Positions 26,566 through 39,264 of a stretch of 64,000 bases of DNA are shown here, one piece after another. Source of the DNA: Solicoccozyma terricola (lineage: Eukaryota; Basidiomycota; Tremellomycetes; Filobasidiales; Piskurozymaceae); contig BCLD01000001.1 of the NCBI GenBank assembly GCA_001600875.1, forward strand, positions 368,162-432,161, given 5' to 3'. The translations under genes were made by a program, and so were the position numbers. The first letter of the stretch is position 1. Each line of letters starts with the position of its first letter. The notes beneath the pieces were generated by a model. The model had not been told where the DNA came from. It saw only the letters and a list, made by a program, of their open reading frames with translations, and did not search any database.

Positions 26566-29119
26566 TCATTCTTCCTCTGAATCCATCGGAGCAGCGCCGA
26601 TGGACGGTCGGTATGCTTTCTTGAGGGGCGATCCGATGCGGGCTGTGAGATTGGGAGCTCAGTCAGCGACGGCAGGAGGCTATGCTCAGCTTTTACAAAC
26701 TCACGAGCAAACTGCATGGAGATGCGACGAGCTTGAGTGATTGATGCCAAGCCGTTGGGGTGTACTGTAGGGCCGGAGATCTTCCTTCAGTACCAGGTAG
26801 CCCCGCTCGACGAATTAGACCCACTAGTATTTCCCCCGGACGACATCATAGCGGCCAACTGCTTCGGTTCCATTGATTTTCGTCGCTGAAGAAATGAACT
26901 TGTAAACTGCTGCCCTGACAACATCATCACTTGCCGCGCTTACCCTGTGGAAAACGGCTTCATCCTGTATCGCCACCAAGTATGGCTTCTCGTCGACCTT
27001 GCAGCCAGTCTCCTTGCATTTCGCGATCCAATTGACACCGACAACGAAAGGGCGGTCCTCCGCCTCCTGCTTGTATAGCCATTGGAGTGTGGAAGGTTTG
27101 CCGCTCTTGTACAGGATGTGTGTGCATGATTCGGAGGGTCTTTGTAAGACCTAGATAACGCGCATTAGCGAAGATCTTGCAAACTAGTGCCAGTGTACTT
27201 ACTCTCGCACCACACGACCTCAACATATCCGCAAAGGCACCACTCGAATCGTCTCCTTCCGACGTCCTGACATCGACAAACGCAGTGACCCCTCGCAGAC
27301 AACTCTCTCCCGCCGAACTCTCCATGAGACTGGCGAACGATCCGCCGACACTCGTCCGGGACAAATTGGATGATTTACCAAACGTCGCCCCTCCTTCTAC
27401 CCGTCCGCCCATCGATTGTCGTGCGTGTGCAAGAGGCTTAGGTTGGGTCACCACGTGTACGTTGTTACCGCCAACTGATTGTCGCACTTCGTGACGGTCC
27501 TGAGAGATTCCGAACAAGTCCCTGCTAGCGATCGAAGGTGGTGGTGCCGATGCCTTGTTGGCCCTTGCGGCAGTCAACCATTTGCCGGGGGTATCCGGAG
27601 TCACCGACGTTGGCCCTGCAAACGACCAGCCACCCGCAGATCCATCGATAGGACGGTGTTGACTCATGGCAGCCGCGTGAGCTGCAGCAGCCGCATCCGC
27701 CTGTGTTTTCTTGACTTGCAGTTTCGCCAACGCTGCTGACAGCCCGTGCAGACTTTTTGATGTCTCGCTGTTCGTGTTGAGGCCGACACGTTGAGATCGT
27801 GATGTGGAGAGAGTCGACGAGCCGAGCGGGTCGGATACTGATCGCTGTGAAAATGTCTCAATGCCGTCGATTCGATCCGATTGTCGCTGGACAATTGGGT
27901 TGGAAACAACTCGAGAAACAGGCTTGGCGAGTGGTCCGGAACCCAATCCAGCGGGATATGAGGGTTTGCGAGCGGTAGGCAGAGAGGGCGGTGCTGACGA
28001 TTTGGCGAGTGGCGCGTGCGAGGTTGGAAGCGGAAGACGAGATATCGAGGAGGACGGTCGTGAGAATTGTGCTTGAGAGGAAACACCTAGAGTTGTACGT
28101 TGACGAATTGCTAGCCTCTCCCTATCCGTGAGGTGAGAAGTTCGCTGTGCAGTCACCGCTGACGCATCCACCATCTCTACGTCTTCAATTCCCGTTGTTT
28201 CCACAATACTTGCCAAGTCCCGTACCTCCGCTGATTTCCCATTCGACTCGGTTCGTACGCTGTTCGATTGTGGCGCAGAGAAGCTGAACGGCGCGGCCAC
28301 GGTAGGTTTCTTACGAGGAGGAGCCATCATTGATGATGATGCAGTGTTCGACGACCGCTCAGTGGTTATCGGTTGTTGCACTTGCTTGCTGCTGGCTGAA
28401 AGCTGTTGCGTTGTCTTCGACTGCTTCAATAGAGACGCACGAGTAGGTGCAGCAAACGACGATGTGGTAGGTTTTCTTGGGATACTGGAAACGCTTGAGG
28501 TTGGTCGATGGGTTCCCAATACCCTCGGACGACGTTCCTGCGTCTTTTTCAGAGGCTGCATCTCCGTATTTCCCATGAAAAGCCTCCTTCCGACTATCTC
28601 ATCTCCCTCAAACTGCTTCGGAGTCTCGGTCACCGTCTTCCTGGGGGTCGGCTTCAACAATAATGAATCCTCACTACTCGAGTCGGAATGAAGGGATCTC
28701 CCCGAATTTGGTTCTACCAGCATACGGAGCTGTACTGGAGTCCCCGGTGCTCGCTGTTCCACAGGTCCAGCATGATGTGATGGTCTACGAACCGACTGTG
28801 TCGCTGCCGGCATTGAATACCTCGCAACCTTCTTCGGTCGGGCGTTCTCTTCATCGGCAATGTTGACTAGAGCGTCCATTAGAGGGGCACGTTTTCTTCT
28901 TATCCCACCGAGCGCTGTCGTCCCTTCCTTGATCAACCCTTCGAATCGGGACATGTCCTTCGGATCTCGGATTTTTGACATTGAGCGAGTTACGAATCCG
29001 CCTCCACGCGGCTTGGACAACCCGGTGGACGGCGCTTTGTGCATCGGTCGTGGCGACGCTTTGAGAGTTAGCTCATCGGAAGAGTCGGAGGAGGAACGGC
29101 GGTGCTTTACAGTGGACAT
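26566..29119 (-). CDS. BRCT-domain protein resembling microcephalin (MCPH1) BRCT1
   Basis: A long first exon encodes about 640 disordered residues rich in Ser, Lys and Arg, beginning MSTVKHRRSSSDSSDEL. A single BRCT follows: LRGVTAFVDVRTSEGDDS, ADMLRSCGARV, then ESCTHILYKSGKPSTLQWLY and GVNWIAKCKETGCKVDEKPY. The opening strand with VxVRT/S plus TxCTHILYK and the W-x-x-K-C helix are closest, from memory, to microcephalin BRCT1. Introns were placed after GARV, after AVFHR, as a 60-nt GTGGGT..CTACAG intron giving GNT|IHPNGLASIT, and before PRIGSPLKKAYRPSIG. The last exon ends DSEEE and stops at 26566. Stopping at the nearer WY* (26787) would be the alternative. Animal MCPH1 controls condensin and the DNA damage response; the role here is inference. 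Confidence 0.8.
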
Positions 29120-29804
29120 TGTCCGATGTAGGACCTCAGAGGTGACCGGGGTGTAGGGTTGGTAGCTGGATTGAGGATCGACAATGGTCCGTCCTGAAAG
29201 TCCACAAGGGAGTCCAACTAGCTGTCAAAAGGATTTGCTACAGCGCCGCTTAAATCAGACTACAGTATTGCTATTTGGTGGTGTCGAGTTGTCTGTATGG
29301 CGACGATGGCGATGATGTGTCCGAGATGGAGGTTGTTGCCGGGGCAGTGTTTACGAGCTAGAACGTCAACAAACATCGATGGTCACGTGGTTTCAAGTGA
29401 AACAGTAATTTCAGGACAGGGTAAGTGGTGGTTGGACATGGTTAGACATGATTGATTCGGCAGTGCAGGGTGGGATGTCGGGAGGAAAGCCATGGTATGG
29501 AGTGGCAAGACGGCAGACGCTGCTGTTCTTCTTGCATAATCTGCACGGGAGGTCTAGACTTCAACAGTAAATGTTGTTGACAATCGACGCCAAAACTCGG
29601 TCGAGTTCGGTAGCTAGTTGGTCCGGACCTAGGTACAATTCAAACCAAGTCGGAAGGCAGTTGATATCCACGTTTCGTGGATGAAAATGAGAAGCGATGA
29701 AACATTGAAAAAATCATTATAGCGCAGACAAAGTACAAGCAAAAACAGAAACTCTCATCACGCAAAACTTAAAACGCCACTCCTTCGCTTGCATACTCAC
29801 ACTA
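29120..29804. other. Intergenic region upstream of BRCT gene
   Basis: The promoter side of the BRCT gene and the 3' flank of the HAM1-like gene. It includes two short GGACC/GGTCC-type inverted stretches near 29620-29632. No coding sequence or tRNA could be supported. Confidence 0.45.
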
Positions 29805-32800
29805 CTATACATTGGTGCCGTATTTGGACTCAGCAGTAGCAGCAGTAGCTTTCGTACCGGTACCCTGAACACTTGAGTTGGTGACGGCAGGATGAGATTT
29901 ACCGGTCTCAGCGGGGTGCTATGTGAAAAGATTGTTCGATACATTAGTGGAGAGGTCTGGTCAAGAAACGCACAGAGAGTTACTGACCTGATTCGAAAAC
30001 AAGGAGAACACGGGAGACTTCCAGTCGTCACCAGCAGAGGCTACGTCAGACACATTGAAAGCTCGCTGGAAACGGGTCATAACCGGGGTAAGGATCTGAT
30101 CATACGCTTGGATATGCCATAAGAACTCGCCTTGGTCCAGGAGTGCTTAGCCCTAGCCTCGTCCAAGTCCTTGACCACTGAATCCTCGGGGTTGAGAACA
30201 ACGGTGAACTTGCCGGTCTGCAAAGGAATTCGCGTTAACGGTCTCGTTCTAACCTTGGCGGTTTGAGTCACATCCTCACCTTCTCGTCGGCCTTTTGAGC
30301 CTTCTCTTGAGCAGTTTGCTTCTTCTCCCTGTACATGTTCTTGAGGGTAGAAGTCCTCGTCTCCTCGTTGTCGTCTTTTTTAGCATCGTCGAGCCTGTTG
30401 CGGACCTCCACGAGCTCGTCGCTGTTTGGGGGGAAAAGTAAGGAAAGTGGAAGAGTCAGAAGGGACCCTCAGTGAAGCAGACAACCTCCGCCGCAATGCT
30501 TCACTCACTCGAGATATTCGAGACCGGTCTTAATGGCCTGGTGAATAGCAGCTTGGATTGCCTTCTTGATGACACCAGTCGCCACTCCCTTGATGAACTT
30601 GTAAAGCAAGTCATGCTTGGAGTCACGGATCGAGAACTTCATGGTGTCAATATCGATATCGATAGTCTTGATGTTGAAGACCTGATCACGCCTGTTGCTG
30701 ACGGATTCGATGGTGACATCTACGGAGATACCCTTTCCAGCAATAACAACCTGAGATTCAGAAAATGGCAAGATTAATGGGTAAGTGAGGCATCCTCGTC
30801 GCGTATCGAGACGATCAAGTTCTTACATCGGCAAGACCGTGATCGGACAGGCGTGGCCAGCCACTGAGACGCTTGAATGCGAACTGCACATCTCTGATAT
30901 CTGAAAATACGTGCAAGCAGAGATTAGAGCCAGTATCCTCTCATCCGAGAAGTGGTAAGACTTACCGGCCTGGATCTGGCTCAACTGCACTCGCATGGTG
31001 TGGTGGTGCGAATCCAGCTTCGAGTTCAACGACGGGATTGGAGAGAAGTCGAACTGGGGTGCATGGGGTGGATGTAATCAGCGCGAGGATGGAAAAGTCT
31101 CCTAGGCTCGACATACCTGATTCCTGGCGTCAAGGAAGATGCGGTTTGGCATCAGGTTTTCACCTTGGAGAACAAGGTTTTCGATCACCAGTTCAATCTT
31201 GTTGTCTGCATACTCGCAGCGTGGAATAGGAATGTAGCCGATGTTTGAGAAGATAGCGGGGGCAACGACTCTTCGGATGTCATTCCACCTGAGAACATAG
31301 AGAATGGGGAAGGCCTGTCAGTTGACGGTCAAATTTCGCGAAAACAATATCTTGACACCCACAATCGTGGCTTGTAGGTCAAATCTCCTGCATCATCGAA
31401 CAGAAGATCCTTGACAAGCCTCTTCCAGTCCTCACCGAATCGCTGGTTGAGGGGGTCATCACCCATTGCAAGGAAGAACGTCTGGATTTCGTTGCTGAAC
31501 GAATCAAAGTGACCCTTGTACTTGTCATTGAAGAAGTACTTGCCGCTGTCCTGCAACTGGCGAGCTTGCTTGTCAGACTCGTCTTCGAGGAGGAATCCAG
31601 GTTCAAGAAGAGCGGAGTGGGCGTAGTCATTGACTTGCGACCACCACTGCCTTAGCTCCTGATCGTTCTGAGCATCTGAGTAAAGCCTGTCGATGGCGTC
31701 GATGAGCGGTTGCATGGACTGGTTGTTGGCGAATCGCTCAAGGAGGGTTCGGAACTGGAGGGTAGCTTGGTTGTAGGCTGGGTCCTGGGCAACATTGGAA
31801 GCGGAGTCGGCGCCGTGGGATGCAACATTCTTGGCGTGACCGGTATAGTTCTCGGCAGTGTCGAGGAGCCACTGCATAGCATCCTGGTAATCCTTGTGCT
31901 CCTGGCACTCGACAACTACCTTCTTGAGTCGGTAGATGAAGTTGTCGCGACGCTCTTCCGGGAAGTTCTCGTTGAGGAAATCCTTCGTTTTGCCGACCTG
32001 CTCGTTCAGCTGTTTGGCAGAAACGTGTAAGAAAACCTGGCCGATAAAGCAAGTTGAGCTGTCACACTCACCCTCTCCCTGTGCTCGTCTGGAATCTTAT
32101 TGAGCAATCTGTCCTTGGTACTCTGAGCCTGATTGCTATCCGGGGTATTCTCATCGGCAACGTTCTTCGCCTGGTCCTTTTTAGCCCTGGCGGTGTCCAG
32201 AGGACTATCAGATTGACGGATGTCCTCGGCATGCGATCTAGCTTGGTCCTTGAGACCCTGGCTGCCGCCTTGCTGGTTGTAAGCTTCCTGACCTTGCGAT
32301 TGAGCCTGGGCCTTGGCCTGGTTCGCTTGGTCCTTGGTCTGCTGGTATTGGTCTTGAGCAACGTCGCGAGTCTCGCCAGCGGTACGGGTATTGCCTTGGT
32401 GGTCGGTGACCCTGCGAGGAGGAAAACAAACAAGGAAAACGGTTTACATCTGTTTCTGTCCGATAGGAACGCGAGCCTCGCCACCCACTGAGCATTTGCA
32501 GGATCCTCCTTTGGGTTCATCCTGATCTCAGTGCCAGAAGGTCCCTTGACATGCAAGACCGGAGTCTCATTCTTCCCCACTTTCCTACCATCTTCAGAGA
32601 TGAATTCACCCTTGGGAGCTGGCTTGTCGACTTGATCCATGACTTGCTCATCTGGCCTGACGTTCTCGGCGGCTTTAGCTGCACCGGTGGCGAAGAGGTC
32701 ACGAGCGATGTAACCAATGTCTTTGGTAAGCTTTCGAGCTTCGGAGTTGGTGACGAAGAGAGTGGCAAGCGTGCGCAGGTGAGCGGCACCCTGCTTGGCG

Positions 32801-33499
32801 TCGTCGGTGGCGTCATCCTTGCTAACTGGGAGGAGCTCATCCTTGGATTTCCGGCCACGGCTGATATCGCCCTTGCTAGAAGTAGAGGAGAGGGATATCA
32901 GTATAATGATACGCCGTAGCCAATGAGACAGACAGGGCTCACGTTGAAGCATGAACAAAGTTCTGGAATAACTCTCCCTGGTTCTTCTCAGCGATCATCA
33001 TCCTGGCGGACTCCAAGATATCACGAACATCCTCAACGAGGAGTTTACCGTCCGGAGAAAGTTTGTTGAGCTCGACTGGGGAGTGCTTGATAGCAAAATC
33101 AAGGGCTTCGTTGATCTGAGAGTGAATGACAGGGCAGGGCAGTGTCAGGTCCCTGCTGATCGCTGATCGTCGACCACCACTCAGAAATTTGCTCACCTGC
33201 CGGTTGTCCGGCATTCGACCATCACGGAAGGCCTGGATGACGCCGTAGAGTTTCAACTTCCTCTTGACATCGGCTCTGAAGGGTTACAGGAAGATAAAGT
33301 CAGGGTTCATATGCCCAGCAAAGAAAGACTGGGAAAACGCTCACTCTTGTGATCTTGGGTCGTTGGCCGCGGTGACAGCCATAGGGTCGGGATTCGTTCT
33401 GCGGACGCCACAGCGCGTCAGGTTGTCACTTCCTATATATCCAGCTTCGCAACTGTCATGCACTCACGAAATCTGGGAGTGGGTTGCTGGCAACGACAT
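29805..33499 (-). CDS. HAM1-like (DUF4449 family) fungal protein, putative lipid-transfer (TULIP-like) fold
   Basis: About eleven exons. The start MSLPATHSQIS is in a short exon and the last codon pair is NV before TAG at 29805. Blocks include RKLKLYGVIQAFRDGRMPDN, FAIKHSPVELNKLSPDGKLL, DILESARMMIAEKNQGELFQ, a Gln/Asp/Lys-rich hydrophilic stretch, RDNFIYRLKKVVVECQEHKD, LEPGFLLEDE, FGEDWKRLVKDLLFDD, LVIENLVLQGENLMPNRIF, RLSGWPRLSDHGLADVVIAG and an amphipathic C-terminal helix. This domain order is that of large fungal HAM1-like proteins, whose C-terminal part resembles lipid-binding BPI-type folds. The biochemical function is not established. A GTGGGT intron (not GTGGCG) at ANAQ|VTDHQ keeps the frame. 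Confidence 0.85.
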
Positions 33500-34632
33500 T
33501 GTGGTGTAAGGACGTTCTTGGCGGTTTGTTTGGGAAAGTGGACGGGTCTGTTATTGCCTTGACAGAGCTGTCTTTCTACCGAGACGTTATGGATTCGACG
33601 CGTCGAGCAGGCAGATAGATATGCAGGGGGGGTTTGTGGAATATAAAAAAGAAGTAATGCCACCTCGGGTCTGTACGGATCGGACCCTTATGTATCGAGG
33701 ATGCTAGCCAATCTGGTAACATCGAGGAGGGAGTGGGGACTGGGACGCATGACGCGAAATCGCTGCGATGATCCTTCATGACGTAACGACCGAATTCCTA
33801 CAGCTTAGCTATTTCGAAGGCGCGTCATCCCCGAACCACGGTATGACGCAATGCTGCACCAAGGTATTGGAGCAGCTACACCCGCCGACGTCGACTCCCA
33901 GTAATTGCCACACCTCACCCTTCTCCCGCCTTCTCCTGCCTTCTCCTTTCACTTCCCAGCAGACATACCGGACCGATACTCCCACCTTTGACCCAAGTTC
34001 CTGGGAAACCATTCGCCACTCGAGTAGACATCACTACTTGTGCGGCATATGATGTGGACCTGGACAGGATCGGGTAATGGGTGGAAGAAAAGCTGTCTTT
34101 CTAGTATTCCACTCGGCAGTAGGATGTTGACGACGAAATATCGCACTTTGACAATTATGTTGCGAGAACTGCTCCATATGCAATGTCGTCTGTCTTTTCA
34201 AGTATCCCTGCTGTCTTCCTGTGTCTACATCGACTTTGCCAATTAGTATACAGTAACCACTAGTGAAAGTGTGCCAATGGACTGCAAGATATCGATTAAC
34301 GTCTAGTTGGAATCCATCTCGCTTTTCTAATCGTGAAGCTGGCAATGAATCATGAACAGCGGGAAACGGTCATCTACCGAAAGCAATCGCATGTCACTCA
34401 CTGTCGTTAGGTCTCCCAACCTGTGGAGCTTTCACGGTGGCATCCTATGCACCCGTCTGCAGTGTAACACGCAACCATGCTAATCCACATGGAGAAGTCA
34501 AAACACAACTTATACATTCACCTGAGCAAGGATGATAGCCAATGGTAGGAATGGTGTCCAGACTTGAACTATCGAAGGTACATCTCGACAAGGTATTACC
34601 CGTTCTCAAAGCTCTGAGACCATGTTATCGGG
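33500..34632. other. Long non-coding stretch upstream of HAM1-like gene
   Basis: About 1.1 kb with no frame showing coding character and no recognisable RNA gene. Short frames occur on both strands but have no splice partners. The first few hundred bases should be the HAM1-like promoter. Confidence 0.4.
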
Positions 34633-35077
34633 TCACTGCGAGCACTGTCCATTCACTGCTTTCATCAGCACCGGTCTGCAACGATTCACGCTGGTAGTCA
34701 CCATTTGACTGAGAGTTTCAGCCAAGCGATCCTCATGTTCGGCTTTAGGACCGGCTGCCTGTTTTGGTGCTTTTGCATAAACAATCCTTCCCTGAAATAT
34801 TTTGATCCAATCTTGCATCTCTTCCAACTGGCAACGGTATTCATAAGTGGGTCTTGGGTAGTTTTTATCTGACCACCCTTGAAGTGTATTTAGCAGCAAC
34901 TTGGAAGGGCCCTCGGATTTTACCACTTCTTTTTTCTTGTCCTACGCCCCAAACCAAAGTGATGTATAACGATGGTAAGAGGGACGTGCTGTTGCTTCCC
35001 GTGTTTCCTCCCTTCATCAACGGAGCTCTCATGCCCTGTATCTCGAAATCGAATAGAGTTTCCTGGAGTTCGCCCAT
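34633..35077 (-). CDS. Possible small two-exon gene, faint dsRNA-binding-domain character
   Basis: Two overlapping minus frames can be joined. The first starts MGELQETLFDFEIQGMRAP at 35077 and has an in-frame stop directly upstream. The second carries NYPRPTYEYRCQLEEMQDW and ends at 34633. A 46-nt GTAAAA..TTCAAG intron, with a CTAAAT branch-like site, joins them in frame. The product would be about 130 residues. PTYEY..IFQGRIVY..KQAAGPKAEHEDRLAE and the ITLVWGVGQEKRSG region both weakly recall double-stranded-RNA-binding motifs. The intron is short and the match is faint, so this may be a decayed gene or a chance frame. There are no close neighbours; it sits in a 2.2-kb gap. Confidence 0.3.
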
Positions 35078-35746
35078 AGCCTATTCCTCGAATGTGATTC
35101 AGCCTTTCGCGCTCGTTTCATCATAAGGATCTGAAGGATGAATGAAGATAATTCATTGAAACCGATGATGAGGGAGGAGCGTTCCATCTCGCGGCTAGAG
35201 AAAGAGGGGGTAGGATAAGCGGAAGGAGTGGATGATTACTGAGGGGACTGGATAGTGACTGGCGCAGTTGATTATGACCAAGGGGTGGAAGTGGATTGTT
35301 TCTGAGGAGGAAGGTGGATGGTTATAGAAAGGCGCCGCTTCCCGAAGCATCGGAGCACATTCAATTGTTGTTGTAAAGGGCCAGGTAGGGAAAAGGACAA
35401 ACACTCCCCCTCATAATATCCAATCTACGTATTATCCATACTAATAAGCCCAGAAAGGAACTGCGTTCGGACATTAGGAGCCACGCTAGCGACCGGATAG
35501 CCTGCCGAATCACTGCTGAAGAGAATACATGTAGCGCACCCCTTCACCTCGACAGATCACAGAGGGTACCCTTCCCAGGGGCTAAAAACAATACCAACGT
35601 TGGCAACCATCGATTTCGTTGGACGGTGGCGAATCCTTCTCCTAAATCCTTCAGTGACCGCCGTGAGAAACGCGAGAAGTGATTCCCATAGCTTGAAGCA
35701 GTCGACTTGGATGTTCATGAGCACAACCACCATACACATTGTCACC
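35078..35746. other. Intergenic region upstream of CWC22
   Basis: Contains the CWC22 promoter and leader. An open stretch before the CWC22 start (from 35600) stays in frame with it, but the Kozak-like CACCATGG at 35747 and the SR-type sequence that follows favour the later start. Nothing else is supported. Confidence 0.45.
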
Positions 35747-38700
35747 ATGGCGTCCGTCTCACCACCTCCTCGGACGCGGAGACGTAGTCCCTCTCCCAGA
35801 CCTACTGACGACGACCGCATGAATGGAGACGGGGATGAGACGGAGTCACAAGATGCTGTCGCGGCCAGCAAGAGAAAAAGGTGGGTGGCGGACTTGCTAT
35901 ACATCTCAGCGCTTCCATATACTGATTGAGCTCATGTCTATCCGCCCTTAGATCCCCCTCGCCCGTACCAAGAGACCGCTCAGCATCACCTCCATCCCGC
36001 CGCCGTCGCCAATCCCCTGAACGTCCATCTGCAGCCTCCATCTCCCTACCTCGTGTCCTGGACGTAGACCCATACCGCAAACGAGAACGAGAGCGCCAAC
36101 TGGCAGAAAGAGCGATTGACGAGCAGGTTACTCCGGGTGCAGTAGCAGTAGTGAGGCAGTTTGACGCGGCCGCCGAGTTCGCGAAGATGGTCAACACTAG
36201 GTCTGGAGGAGCGTATGTACCTCCTGCCAGGTTGCGAGCTTTACAAGAGGAGGCAGCCAAGGATAAGGCATCGACAGAGTATCAAAGGTTGAGTTGGGAT
36301 GCATTGAGAAAGAGTATAAACGGTTTGATCAACAAGGTGCGTTGTCATCGGCATCCAAAGGGAATGGTAACTGACATCGCCAGTCACACCCCTTCTCCAG
36401 GTCAATGTTTCGAATATCAAGCACGTTGTTCCAGAAATGTTCAACGAAAACCTCATTCGTGGCCGGGGACTATTCGCTCGATCCATCATGAAAGCACAAG
36501 CGTCGTCCCTTCCATTCACTCCCATCTTTGCTGCTCTCGTCGCGATTATCAATACCAAGCTGCCGATGGTTGGAGAACTAGTCCTGATTCGGTTGATCAG
36601 TCAATTCAGGAGAGCGTTCAAGCGAGATGACAAGGTGAGTGTGATGCTCTCGCGTCTTTGCGACGAAGAAAAAAAGGGCAAGATCGCTCATTACATCTTT
36701 GTTGCTATCACCAGCCGGTCTGCCATGCTACGTCCACCTTCATTGCACATCTCTGCAACCAGTCTGTCGCACACGAGATCGTCGCACTTGAAATACTCGT
36801 CCTACTCCTCGAAAAACCTACCGACGATAGCGTCGAGATAGCCGTCGGCTTCATGCGTGAAGTTGGTGCTTTCCTCGCCGAAACGTCTCCAAAAGCCAAT
36901 GTTGGCGTGTATGAGCGATTCCGAGCGGTCTTGCATGAGGGTGCGATTGACAAGAGGGTGCAATACATGATTGAGGTGTTGTTCCAGGTTCGAAAGGACA
37001 AGTATAAGGATAATCCTGCTGTTCCCGAGGGTTTGGATCTTGTTGAAGAGGACGAGCAGATTACGCATAGGATTGCGCTGGACGACGAGTTGCAGGTGCA
37101 AGAGGGACTCAGTGAGTCGCCGGCTTGTTCTTCTGGGACTCTAGATGCGACAGGAGCTAAAGTCACCACCTCGAACAGACATTTTCAAACCGGATCCCAA
37201 CTTCATCGCGAACGAGGAAAAGTACGCTGAGATCAAGAGAGAGATCTTGGGGGACTCTGATGACGACGATTCTGATGAGGAATCGGGGAGTGATGTGTCT
37301 TCAGATGACGATGAGGCTGGCGATGTCGGTGCGTTGGAGTACGCAGGGATACCCACATACGGAGGCGCGCTGATAACAATTCATTCGCAGCCCCTGACAA
37401 GGAGGGAATCACTGATATGACCGAGACCAACCTCATCAATCTTCGACGAACGATCTATCTTACGATCATGAACTCCCTCGGCTTCGAGGAAGCGACTCAC
37501 AAGCTCTTGAAGGTGGATGTTCCAGAAGGTCACGAGGTGAGAAAGGCTGTCGAGTTTCATTGTTTCCGGCAATGCGCTCTGAGCACAATCCTTTACACCA
37601 ACAGATTGAGCTATGTAACATGGTCATCGAGTGTTGCTCCCAAGAAAGAGCCTATTCCACTTTCTACGGTCTCATCGGAGAGCGTTTGTGCAAGATGAAT
37701 CGTCTCTGGACAGACAATTTCCAAGAAGCATTCCAAAAGTATTACGACACTATCCATCGATACGAGACCAACAAGCTTCGTAACATCGCTCGGTTCTTTG
37801 GGCACCTTCTTGCATCTGATGGAATCTCGTGGGCTGTACTACACGTGATCCACATGAACGAGGAGGAGACGACGTCGTCGAGTCGTATTTTCGTCAAGAT
37901 CCTGCTGCAGGAAGTCATGGAGGAGATGGGGATCAAGAAGATGGCGGAGCGATTCAAGGAGGCTGATATGAAGGAGGCGTTCTCAGGGATGTTCCCTATG
38001 GATAACCCAAAGAACACGAGATTCGCAATCAACTACTTCACGTCGATTGGCTTGGGTGTGATCACTGAGGAGATGAGGACGTGGTTGCAGGTGAGCTATG
38101 ACACTGGAAATGTCACTGGGCCTTTTGCTGATACATTTCCATAAAACAGAACGCACCCAAACTCATCATGGCACAGAGACAAGCGGCTCTCGCTGCAGCC
38201 GGCGACGACAGCTCTTCCGACAGCGACAGCGACTCGGATGATTCTTCGGATTCGGACACTGATAGCGACTCGGATTCTGGCTCGGACACCGCATCATCCT
38301 ATTCACGGTCACGCACGCGTTCTCGGAGCCCACCTCGTCGCCGAAACGACGAGGGTCGATCCAATGGGCGAAATGGCGGCAGATCTCCTCCGCCTCAACG
38401 GAGGCGGGATTATTCTCCATCGCCTTCCAGGTCCCCAGCACCCCGACGTAGCAACGGCAAGCGGAATTACACTCCGTCGCCGTCTCGCTCGCCGCCACCT
38501 CGTCGTGATGTCAAGCGGGAGCGCTCCGTTTCTAGGTCGCCACCACCCCGCCGCAGACGGTATTCGAGCGAACCACAATCGCCTCCTCCAGCGCGAAGCA
38601 GGCCAAATGATGCCTCTGCAGCTCCTCCAGCGAGACGAAGGGATGACGATCGTGTGAATGGACGAGACGATCGACGTTACGATGGTCGAAGGGATGGTGG

Positions 38701-38770
38701 GCGGGGTGGAGATAGGCACGACGACAGGCAGGATCGTAATCGAAGGGATTCGCCACCTCCAAGGCGGTAG
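35747..38770 (+). CDS. CWC22: Pre-mRNA splicing factor CWC22 (MIF4G and MA3 domains, RS tail)
   Basis: Eight exons, all with clean GT-AG joins. The N-terminus is rich in RS/SP. The MIF4G domain covers [60 protein letters not shown] and [19 protein letters not shown] linker with NIFKPDPNF and an acidic [10 protein letters not shown] run precedes the MA3 domain ([60 protein letters not shown]). The C-terminus is Asp/Ser- then Arg/Ser-rich (SRSPPRRR). CWC22 is a spliceosome component that binds eIF4A3 and, in animals, loads the exon junction complex. An RS tail is present in many non-yeast CWC22 proteins. Nothing appears missing. Confidence 0.96.
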
Positions 38771-39264
38771 AGGGAGCGGGAAGCGGGAATCATCGCCCTC
38801 CATTCGGAGCAGTGATAAAATCATGAGCGTCGTCAGACTGTGATTCTTGTTCAATGCAATGTATACCTAGCTTGAGCTGTACAGAGACTGCAGATTGCTT
38901 GGTGATGTCGATGTCGATGTCGATGTCGATGCTGGTGATGTTGTTGCTTGATCACAGCGGAAGGTCCACGTGGCCTCGCACTTTGCGGGAGGATACAACT
39001 ATCGGGATCTCTGAGCGCTGCTCATCTGGCATTTCACATCGGCGTTCGAAGACACGTTTCAAACACTGAGAGTACCTCCCGCCAACTACGACGCACAACC
39101 TGGTTCCTACGGGAACATGGCCGCTACATACATTCTGCGCTGACAATCGATTCTAGCACGATCAAGCAACGCAGACCGGTCCATTTTTCGTTTTGGATTA
39201 CCTACTCCTCCAGGGACATGCCGGAGATCACACAACGTAGTCAGAATCTCCCGGGACTTCCAAC
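38771..39264. other. Intergenic region with GATGTC hexamer repeat
   Basis: The 3' flank of CWC22 and the promoter of the next gene. It holds about four and a half GATGTC hexamers (38903-38931). No coding sequence is supported. Confidence 0.5.
38903..38931. repeat. (GATGTC)n hexamer repeat
   Basis: About four and a half perfect copies of the reverse complement of the ACATCG-type hexamer found at 11057-11082, again in a non-coding gap upstream of a gene. Confidence 0.88.

Noticed and set aside
32068..32958. Continuous minus frame ending in an Arg/Lys/Thr-rich stretch
   Set aside because: It reads through an intron of the HAM1-like gene; the basic end is a frameshifted version of the real Gln/Asp-rich segment.
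38309..38854. Minus frame of 181 codons, Arg/Trp-rich
   Set aside because: Antisense shadow of the RS-rich CWC22 tail.
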